From assembly GCA_040374085.1 (NCBI GenBank), contig JBEIVB010000064.1, positions 1-14,883 on the forward strand: a stretch of 14,883 nucleotides of DNA, read 5' to 3'. The notes under the pieces were generated by a model. It made no database searches, had not been told where the DNA came from, and was given only the letters and a program-made list of their open reading frames with translations. Both the position numbers and the translations under genes were made by a program. This document shows, piece after piece, positions 7,382 through 13,339 of this stretch (position 1 is its first letter; the number at the start of each line of letters is the position of its first letter). This stretch comes from JBEIVB01 sp040374085. Lineage in GTDB: Bacteria > Bacteroidota > Bacteroidia > UBA4408.

Positions 7382-7609
7382 ATACTTCCGCTGTGCAAGA
7401 ACCTTTTAAATGAAGAGGCCGGCACCGAACATGATTCTTCACTGTGGGGCAACCCTTCGTTAGTCGAAGTTGTCACGGAGCAACTATCCGCCTTAATGGT
7501 ATGTTTAGAGTGCGCTCATGAGCAGTATCAAGCGCAACACTATTTTAACCCCAAAACCCTCTTACAAAATCCTCCTGAAACATCCGTCATAGTCCGGGTT
7601 AAATTTTAG
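7382..7609 (+). pseudogene. Possible gene remnant, 75 stop-free codons without a start
   Basis: Between a TAA at 7379 and a TAG at 7607 there is an open frame of 75 codons. Its product looks protein-like: NEEAGTEHDSSLWGNPSLVE, then an amphipathic stretch VTEQLSALMVCLECAHEQYQ, then HYFNPKTLLQNPPE. There is no ATG, GTG or TTG near its beginning; the only internal ATG is at codon 39. I do not recognise the family. It could be the decayed 3' end of a gene lost by rearrangement between ssb and nrdA, or a chance open frame. Confidence 0.25.
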
Positions 7610-7642
7610 GATAAAGAAATTCACAAAAAATTGTTGATAGCA

Positions 7643-7657
7643 AAAACCTTAGGTTTT
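7643..7657. promoter_or_regulatory. Perfect 7-base inverted repeat, possible operator upstream of nrdA
   Basis: AAAACCT and AGGTTTT flank a single central T, giving a 15-base palindrome about 50 bases upstream of the likely nrdA -33 element. Ribonucleotide reductase genes are commonly controlled by repressors or activators that bind such sites. It does not resemble the NrdR box as I know it, so the binding protein is unknown. Confidence 0.3.
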
Positions 7658-7709
7658 ACTGGGGTTAAGGGCATGTTAACAACTATTGATATTTGCGGGG
7701 GTTGAGTGC

Positions 7710-7740
7710 TTGATTGGAGAAAAAAAATCCTAAAAATTTG
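7710..7740 (+). promoter_or_regulatory. Predicted nrdA promoter
   Basis: A TTG at 7710-7712 and AAAATTTG at 7733-7740 (one mismatch to TAnnTTTG) are 20 bases apart. Transcription would start near 7747, which coincides with the beginning of the structured leader and gives a leader of about 165 bases. Confidence 0.35.
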
Positions 7741-7743
7741 CTG

Positions 7744-7914
7744 AACCCAACAGGACCTCTTGGCCGCGCGTTAAGCCTCCTGTAACCCAATGACTTCCGG
7801 GACGATTGCCTCCGAGCGGGGACAGCATCAGCTATCCGTGCAAGGGAATTGTCGCCCCAAAACCGACCAAAGCAACCCAAACCAACCAAGCCTACCCAAC
7901 CTTACTTCAAACAT
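7744..7914 (+). promoter_or_regulatory. Structured, then G-poor 5' leader of nrdA
   Basis: The first half can fold. ACAGGA at 7750-7755 pairs with TCCTGT at 7778-7783, with GGC/GCC inside, and the direct repeat AACCCAA lies at 7744-7750 and 7784-7790. Further on, GGGG-ACA at 7818-7824 can pair with TGT and CCCC at 7850-7858 around an inner GCAT/GTGC hairpin. The second half (7855-7914) has only three G in 60 bases and six CCAA tetranucleotides, so it is expected to be unstructured just before the start codon. This matches no riboswitch class I know. The pairings are seen in the sequence; a regulatory role is inferred. Confidence 0.3.
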
Positions 7915-10371
7915 ATGTACGTAGTTAAACGAGATGGAAATAAAGAGACGGTGAAATTCGATAAGATCACCGCCCGTGTACAGAAGCTCTGCTATGGGCT
8001 CGATTCTCAGCATGTGAACTCCATTGCCGTGGCCATGAAGGTCATAGAAGGCATTTACGAAGGGGTAACCACGCACGAGCTCGATAACCTGGCTGCCGAG
8101 ATTGCGGCCAGTCTTACCACCACCCACCCCGATTACGCCCTGCTGGCCAGCCGCATTGCAGTTTCCAACCTGCATAAGAGCACCAACAAGAGCTTCTCCA
8201 AAACCATGGAGGCCTTGTATCGCTACATCGACCCCAAAACCAACCAGGCAGCTCCCCTCATCGCCGACGATGTGTACGACATCATCGAGAAGAATGCCCA
8301 GCTTTTGGACAGCACCATTATATACGACCGCGACTTCGGCTACGACTACTTTGGTTTCAAGACCTTGGAGCGTTCGTATCTCTTGAAACTCGACGGCAAG
8401 GTGGTGGAGCGTCCTCAGCACATGCTTATGCGTGTGGCGGTAGGCATGCACAAAGAGGATTTGGATGCGGTAATTGAATCCTACAACCTCATGAGCGAGC
8501 GTTGGTTTACCCATGCCACGCCAACCTTATTCAACTCGGGTACACCCAAGCCCCAGATGTCGTCGTGCTTTTTGCTGACCATGAAAGACGACAGTATAGA
8601 TGGCATTTACGACACCTTAAAGCAAACCGCCAAAATCTCCCAAAGTGCGGGTGGAATTGGTCTGTCCATCCACAACATACGCGCCACAGGTTCCTACATC
8701 AGGGGCACCAACGGCACCAGCAACGGCATCATTCCCATGCTGCGTGTGTTCAACGATACGGCCCGCTACGTAGACCAGGGCGGGGGCAAGCGCAAAGGCA
8801 GCTTCGCCATTTATTTAGAGCCTTGGCACGCCGATGTGTTCGACTTTTTGGATTTGCGCAAAAACAACGGCAAAGAAGAGATGCGCGCGCGCGATCTTTT
8901 CCTGGCCTTGTGGGTTTCCGATCTGTTCATGCAGCGTGTGAAAGACAACGGAACCTGGAGCCTGTTTTGTCCAAACGAAGCACCGGGCCTATCCGATTGC
9001 TGGGGCAAGGAGTTCGAGGCGCTCTACACCCGCTACGAGCAAGAGGGCCGCGCACGCAAAACCGTGAAGGCTCAGGAGTTGTGGTTCGCCATTTTGGAGT
9101 CCCAGATCGAAACGGGCAATCCATATATGTTGTACAAAGATGCGGCCAACAGCAAGAGCAACCAGCAGAACCTGGGAACCATTAAGAGTTCCAACCTCTG
9201 CACCGAAATCATGGAGTACACCTCTGCCGATGAGGTGGCCGTGTGCAACCTGGCGTCTTTGGCCCTGCCGCGCTTCGTTACCAACGGTGCCTTTGATCAC
9301 AACCGCTTGTTTGAGATCACCTATGTGGTTACCAAGAACCTCAACCGCATCATAGACCGCAACTACTACCCGGTGGCCGAAGCGCGCCGCAGCAACATGC
9401 GCCACCGCCCCATTGGCATTGGGGTACAAGGCTTGGCCGATACCTTCTGCCAGTTGCGCATGCCTTTTGATTCCGACGAGGCACGGCAGTTGAACCGCGA
9501 CATCTTCGAAACCATTTATTATGCTTCCATGACCGCTTCTAAAGACCTGGCTAAGGCAGAAGGAGCGTACGAGACCTTTGCGGGCTCTCCGCTTTCAAAG
9601 GGTCAGTTCCAGTTCGACCTCTGGGGCGTGCAGCCATCGAGCCGCTGGGAGTGGGATGTGTTGCGCGAGGAAGTGATGAAATACGGGGTGCGCAACTCTT
9701 TGTTGATGGCGCCAATGCCCACGGCATCCACCTCTCAGATCTTGGGCAACAACGAATGCTTTGAGCCCTTCACCAGCAACGTGTACAAGCGTGGAACCCT
9801 GAGCGGGGAGTTTGTGATTGTAAACAAATACCTCTTGAAAGACCTGGTGCAGTTGGGCTTGTGGAACGAGCGTATGAAGAACAAGATCATATCCGCCAAC
9901 GGCTCCATACAAAACATACAAGAGATTCCACAAAACATAAAGGATCTGTATAAAACCGTGTGGGAGATTAAGCAGAAAGTCATCATCGACATGGCTGCAG
10001 ACCGTGGCGCCTTCATTTGCCAGAGCCAGAGTCTGAACCTCTTCATACAGGATCCCAATTTTGGCAAGCTCACCAGCATGCACTTCTATGCCTGGGAAAA
10101 GGGCTTGAAAACCGGCATGTATTACCTACGCACCAAGGCGGCTGCAGATGCCATTAAGTTTACCGTTGAGAAGCAATCTGAAGAGCAGGTAACCCCAACC
10201 GTTCCAGAGGTGGCCTCACCGGATGCACCGGTTGCCGAAGCACCCGAGGCCCCACACGGACCGGCAGCAGCACCCGAGATTCCGGAGTTGTTTGACAGCA
10301 ACCAAGCCGCCATGTCCCAAATCACCTGCAGCCTCGATGACCCCGATGGTTGCGTGATGTGCGGAAGCTGA
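7915..10371 (+). CDS. nrdA: Class I ribonucleoside-diphosphate reductase, alpha (large) subunit
   Basis: This subunit reduces ribonucleoside diphosphates to deoxyribonucleotides using a radical supplied by a separate beta subunit. The 818-residue product starts MYVVKRDGNKETVKFDKITA, an ATP-cone allosteric domain (about 1-90). The catalytic set is complete: C218 (QMSSCFLL), N427, C429, E431 (SNLCTEIME), C444 (VCNLASLAL) and the radical-path pair Y736-Y737 (GMYYLRT). PMPTASTSQILGNNECFEPF is at 600-619. The positions of C218, N427, C429, E431 and C444 equal those of human RRM1, so this is the eukaryote-like group. After about 750 comes a proline/alanine-rich linker to the mobile tail with redox cysteines C813 and C816. 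The ATG at 7915 is chosen over an upstream in-frame TTG at 7849 because the ATP-cone starts there. No nrdB gene is adjacent. Confidence 0.97.
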   Translation: MYVVKRDGNKETVKFDKITARVQKLCYGLDSQHVNSIAVAMKVIEGIYEGVTTHELDNLAAEIAASLTTTHPDYALLASRIAVSNLHKSTNKSFSKTMEALYRYIDPKTNQAAPLIADDVYDIIEKNAQLLDSTIIYDRDFGYDYFGFKTLERSYLLKLDGKVVERPQHMLMRVAVGMHKEDLDAVIESYNLMSERWFTHATPTLFNSGTPKPQMSSCFLLTMKDDSIDGIYDTLKQTAKISQSAGGIGLSIHNIRATGSYIRGTNGTSNGIIPMLRVFNDTARYVDQGGGKRKGSFAIYLEPWHADVFDFLDLRKNNGKEEMRARDLFLALWVSDLFMQRVKDNGTWSLFCPNEAPGLSDCWGKEFEALYTRYEQEGRARKTVKAQELWFAILESQIETGNPYMLYKDAANSKSNQQNLGTIKSSNLCTEIMEYTSADEVAVCNLASLALPRFVTNGAFDHNRLFEITYVVTKNLNRIIDRNYYPVAEARRSNMRHRPIGIGVQGLADTFCQLRMPFDSDEARQLNRDIFETIYYASMTASKDLAKAEGAYETFAGSPLSKGQFQFDLWGVQPSSRWEWDVLREEVMKYGVRNSLLMAPMPTASTSQILGNNECFEPFTSNVYKRGTLSGEFVIVNKYLLKDLVQLGLWNERMKNKIISANGSIQNIQEIPQNIKDLYKTVWEIKQKVIIDMAADRGAFICQSQSLNLFIQDPNFGKLTSMHFYAWEKGLKTGMYYLRTKAAADAIKFTVEKQSEEQVTPTVPEVASPDAPVAEAPEAPHGPAAAPEIPELFDSNQAAMSQITCSLDDPDGCVMCGS

Positions 10372-10388
10372 TCTAAGCCCCATCCAAC

Positions 10389-10420
10389 AAAAAAGGTACA
10401 ACAAGCGTTGTACCTTTTTT
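10389..10420. terminator. Strong bidirectional terminator between nrdA and tcdA
   Basis: A perfect 14-base inverted repeat (GGTACAAC / GTTGTACC core at 10395-10402 and 10407-10414, extended by six A and six T) surrounds the loop AAGC. With U tracts on both strands it can stop nrdA (stop 18 bases before) and the convergent tcdA operon (stop at 10445). Confidence 0.92.
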
Positions 10421-10444
10421 TATGCTCTTTTGGTTGTAAAAACC

Positions 10445-11254
10445 TCAGGCTTCGCTCTGTCTTGCTTTGCGGGTTTTTACGCGTTCGCGGAACTCTGCGC
10501 GGTGTTGTTCTGAGGGGTGCTTGCCCTCTCCTTTCCACTTCACCAAGTCGGTAATCACCACCGAGGCAATGACTCCGCCAAACGCCGCCGGCAGATAGGA
10601 AATGGTGCCGTATGCCGATTTCTTGAAGTTGCTGCCATCCGTCAGCATCAGGCTTTCGGGAATAACGCGCTCGGTGCTGCTTACGGTTTTCACGCCCTGG
10701 TACACCCCCAGGTGGCGCAGGCGTTTGCGCACGCAAGAGGCCAGGTAACACACCCGCGTTTTGGAGATATCGGTAACCTGAATCTTGGTGGGATCGAGCT
10801 TGCCACCCGCGCCCATGCTGCTTACCAGCGGTATGCCGCGAAACTTGCAGGCGGCTATGAGGTGGCATTTTGGGGTGATGCTGTCTATGGCGTCTACCAC
10901 GTAATCGTAGCCCTCGTTGAGGAGCTGCTCTATGTGCTCGGGTATGAGGAACTCTTTTTTTACCACGAGGTTCAGCTCGGGGTTGATGTCGAGCAGGCGC
11001 TTCTCCATAACCTCTGTCTTATACACGCCGTGGGTTGAGGAGAGGGCCGGAAGCTGGCGGTTTCGGTTGCTGGGGTCAACCATATCTCCGTCGAGAATGG
11101 TCATATTTCCCACCCCTGCGCGGGCTATGAATTCGGCGGCGAAAGAGCCTACCCCACCGAGGCCCACCACCAGCACGCGGGCGTTTTGCAGGGCTTCAAC
11201 CTTGTCGTTGCCCACCAGAAGGGCAGTGCGGGAGAGCCATTTACGATCGGCCAT
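10445..11254 (-). CDS. tcdA: tRNA threonylcarbamoyladenosine dehydratase TcdA
   Basis: TcdA (CsdL) is an E1/ThiF-like enzyme that uses ATP to cyclise t6A at position 37 of ANN-decoding tRNAs to ct6A. The 269-residue product has the nucleotide-binding motif GLGGVGS at 31-37. It also has D57-GDMVD and NRNRQ at 63-67, KTEV near 79-82, VVDAIDSI at 119-126, and SSMGAGGKLDPTKIQ at about 145-159, all typical of the TcdA group rather than MoeB or ThiF. Its ATG lies inside the end of the upstream tatD-like gene (14-base overlap), so it is the last gene of a coupled operon. No sulfur-carrier or CsdA/CsdE partner is seen nearby. Confidence 0.92.
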   Translation of the reverse strand: MADRKWLSRTALLVGNDKVEALQNARVLVVGLGGVGSFAAEFIARAGVGNMTILDGDMVDPSNRNRQLPALSSTHGVYKTEVMEKRLLDINPELNLVVKKEFLIPEHIEQLLNEGYDYVVDAIDSITPKCHLIAACKFRGIPLVSSMGAGGKLDPTKIQVTDISKTRVCYLASCVRKRLRHLGVYQGVKTVSSTERVIPESLMLTDGSNFKKSAYGTISYLPAAFGGVIASVVITDLVKWKGEGKHPSEQHRAEFRERVKTRKARQSEA

Positions 11255-11888
11255 GGAAGAAGAGTTTAGCGTTGTTGTTCAGCTGCAGGTTCAGTGCCTC
11301 TGCAGAGGCGTTCAGCAGGCGAGCAGCGGTGGCAAAAATAAGGTGGAAATCGTCGCTGGCTTCGTCGCTTTCGAGCAAGATTCGGTTGGGGGGCAGCTTT
11401 TGTATGAGTTCTTGGGTGGGGCTGTTGGGGTTGAGGATGGAGCGCCCCAGCGATACCCAACCGCCCTGTTCGATCCAGGGCTTGGCCTGCCTCCAGCTTC
11501 CGCGGTAGCCGTGCAAGAGCCAGGGCACGAGCGGCTTGCGTTTGCGATGAAGGGCCAGTATGGACTCGAAGCTGCGCACCTGATGCACCACCAAAGGCTT
11601 GTGCACGCTCTCGGCCACTCGTGCCTGAGCCTCAAACCACTGCATCTGGGTTTCGGCATCCGGCCCGCGTAGGGCATCGAGGCCGGCCTCACCCACCGCC
11701 AAACACCGGGCGTCGGCCCAATGTGCTTCCAGCAAGCTCAGACTCTCTTCTATGGTTTTTTCGGGTAAGTACCAGGGGTGAAGGCCCAAGGAGTAGCAAC
11801 CTTCCGCCGGCACGGCATCGCGAAAGGCCACCACGTTGTATACGCGGTGCGCACCGGGCCGGTGGCTGTGCACGTCGAGCAGGGTCAT
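11241..11888 (-). CDS. TatD-family metal-dependent hydrolase
   Basis: TatD-like proteins are TIM-barrel metal-dependent hydrolases; characterised members are 3'-5' DNA/RNA exonucleases. The 215-residue product is shorter than E. coli TatD (about 260), with a short form of the N-terminal half. Likely metal ligands are H7 and H9 in VHSH, E67 in VGEAGLD, H102 in VVHQVR, H126 in LHGYRG and D175 in LLESDEA, in the order of the family. The ATG at 11888 overlaps the stop of the nitrilase gene by four bases (ATGA), so translation is probably coupled; an open frame further upstream runs inside that gene and is not used. Substrate cannot be told from sequence. Confidence 0.88.
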   Translation of the reverse strand: MTLLDVHSHRPGAHRVYNVVAFRDAVPAEGCYSLGLHPWYLPEKTIEESLSLLEAHWADARCLAVGEAGLDALRGPDAETQMQWFEAQARVAESVHKPLVVHQVRSFESILALHRKRKPLVPWLLHGYRGSWRQAKPWIEQGGWVSLGRSILNPNSPTQELIQKLPPNRILLESDEASDDFHLIFATAARLLNASAEALNLQLNNNAKLFFHGRS

Positions 11889-12685
11889 GGCAGGTTCTCC
11901 AAACGAAAGGCATCGGCATCCATGCCGGCCGGAAAGGCTTGGCGGTATTCTATGAGGGCTTCTCCACTGAGGGTTGCATGCAGCCATCCTTCTTGGTCGG
12001 GCGCTAATGCGGTTAGGGTTTCGCCCAGGTAGTTCCACACGCCCGAGTGCCCATCGTAATGCACGCCGTAGCCATCGTCGCCAATGCGGTTTACGCCAAC
12101 GCAGTAGCATTGGTTCTCTATGGCGCGGGCAGGCAGAAGGCGCTGCCAAGCCAGGCTCCGACGCTGAGGCCAGTTGGCCGGATACAACACGGCATCGTAT
12201 TCATAACCTTTTTCCAATGACCAGCGGTTGCGGCTCCACACCGGAAAGCGGAGGTCGTAGCACACCAAGGGCAGCAGGTTCCATCCCCGCCACTGAACCA
12301 CTTTCCGCTCGCTGCCAGGTTGGTAGTGCAGGTGCTCGTCGGCCATCCGAAAGCAATGCCGCTTGTTGCTGTGCTGCAGGTCGCCATTGGGGTAGGCCAT
12401 AAGCAAACGGTTATAGGTGCCCGAAGCATCGCGTATGGGTAAAGTACCCATCACCAGAGCATCCAGCAGCTTGGCCCAAGAACGCATCCAAACAACGGGG
12501 GCGCTGTCCATTTCCATCGCAACAGAGGTGTTCATGGTAAAGCCGGTGGCAAACATCTCGGGCAGCACCACCACATCGGTGGGTTCGGTAAGCTGATGCA
12601 GCTTGGTGGTGAAATGCTCCAGGTTGAGGGCTGGATTTTCCCAATGCAAGAAGGTTTGGATAAGGGAGAGGCGAAGGGGGTTCAT
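11885..12685 (-). CDS. Nitrilase-superfamily amidohydrolase, omega-amidase (YafV/NIT2)-like
   Basis: The 266-residue product has the nitrilase triad E43 (VLPEMFATGF), K108 (NKRHCFRM) and C142 (LVCYDLRFP), plus a later E190 region (LPARAIENQCYCVGVNRIG). The residues around the lysine and cysteine match the YafV/NIT2 branch. That branch hydrolyses alpha-ketoglutaramate and alpha-ketosuccinamate, the products of glutamine or asparagine transamination. It is the first gene of the nitrilase-tatD-tcdA operon. The ATG at 12685 is preceded by an AT-rich stretch of about 95 bases without a convincing promoter match. The family is secure; the exact substrate is inferred. Confidence 0.88.
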   Translation of the reverse strand: MNPLRLSLIQTFLHWENPALNLEHFTTKLHQLTEPTDVVVLPEMFATGFTMNTSVAMEMDSAPVVWMRSWAKLLDALVMGTLPIRDASGTYNRLLMAYPNGDLQHSNKRHCFRMADEHLHYQPGSERKVVQWRGWNLLPLVCYDLRFPVWSRNRWSLEKGYEYDAVLYPANWPQRRSLAWQRLLPARAIENQCYCVGVNRIGDDGYGVHYDGHSGVWNYLGETLTALAPDQEGWLHATLSGEALIEYRQAFPAGMDADAFRLENLP

Positions 12686-12779
12686 GTGGCTCGGCCGTTT
12701 TTATTTTTATAATTTTAGATTTATTAAATCCGAAAGGATTGTAAATTTAGGGTGCAACGATAAGCTCATTTTGTGGCTG

Positions 12780-13256
12780 TTATTCGTTTATGGAAGTATA
12801 GCTGACGAGATCTTTGCGAAAATGCCCTTTCTCTACCCCGGTAAGCAATGCGGTTAGGGTTCCGGGGTTGTCTTGACGGTACCCTATTTTTTGTGGGTAT
12901 TTGTTTTTTGGGTTGGCAAATACCATGAGCCGTTCCTCGGCCTGATCTTCTACAAATTCCACCGTTTCCGATGCTCCGTTTAGGCGCACCTCATAGATCC
13001 ACTTGCCGCCTCGCGGAAACACCCGCATGGTTTCTTCAAAGAGGGTGTCGCTGTTTTGGATGTCGCAGCTGATGCCTATAAAGAGGCTGTCGGATGCTTG
13101 CCTCCAGCGCTCTAATGTGCGTACCCCGTTTTTCTCCTGCTGCCAGTTGCCCAGCAAGGCGGCGGGAAACCGTGAAGGGGCGATTTCTTTTTTGGTGTAA
13201 GTGCAGCCCAGGCTCATCAGCAGCCACGCAAGCACACAGGCTAAAGGTTGTTTCAT
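12780..13256 (-). CDS. Small lipoprotein resembling DUF6265
   Basis: The 158-residue product has a lipoprotein signal: a K/Q start, a hydrophobic run at 4-17, and MSLGC with C18 as the probable lipid attachment site. The body has LLGNWQQE (35-41), TLERWRQASDSLFIGIS (47-63), DTLFEETM (70-77) and VFANPKNKYPQKIGYR (112-127). That pattern resembles DUF6265, a beta-rich domain of unknown function common in Bacteroidota. The ATG at 13256 is preferred to an upstream one at 13307 because it begins the signal peptide and avoids the terminator. It appears to stand alone; the next gene downstream is about 95 bases away. Function unknown. Confidence 0.75.
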   Translation of the reverse strand: MKQPLACVLAWLLMSLGCTYTKKEIAPSRFPAALLGNWQQEKNGVRTLERWRQASDSLFIGISCDIQNSDTLFEETMRVFPRGGKWIYEVRLNGASETVEFVEDQAEERLMVFANPKNKYPQKIGYRQDNPGTLTALLTGVEKGHFRKDLVSYTSINE

Positions 13257-13288
13257 GATGCAAAGGTGTAGCGTGCAACAAAAATAAC

Positions 13289-13315
13289 AAAGGCCACTGC
13301 AGTGCAATGGCCTTT
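13289..13315 (-). terminator. Terminator of the endonuclease I-family gene
   Basis: On the minus strand AAAGGCCATTGC and GCAGTGGCCTTT form a 12-base stem (one G-T pair) around the loop ACT, followed by a T-rich GTTATTTTT. It lies 25 bases past the stop of the secreted nuclease gene and just before the lipoprotein gene. Confidence 0.8.
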
Positions 13316-13339
13316 GAATGGGTTTGAAAGGGCTATGGG

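Noticed and set aside
7440..7480. Small hairpins (CTTCG/CGAAG and CGGA/TCCG) as a possible RNA gene
   Set aside because: Stems of only 4-5 bases, not arranged as a tRNA or any small RNA that I recognise.
7683..7889. Minus-strand frame of 68 codons opposite the nrdA leader
   Set aside because: It covers the predicted nrdA promoter and foldable leader, and its product has no recognisable motif.
7744..7914. Cobalamin or other known riboswitch before nrdA
   Set aside because: The conserved cobalamin-box and other known class motifs are not present.
10122..10868. Minus-strand frame of 248 codons overlapping nrdA and tcdA
   Set aside because: It crosses the strong bidirectional terminator and overlaps two secure genes in other frames.
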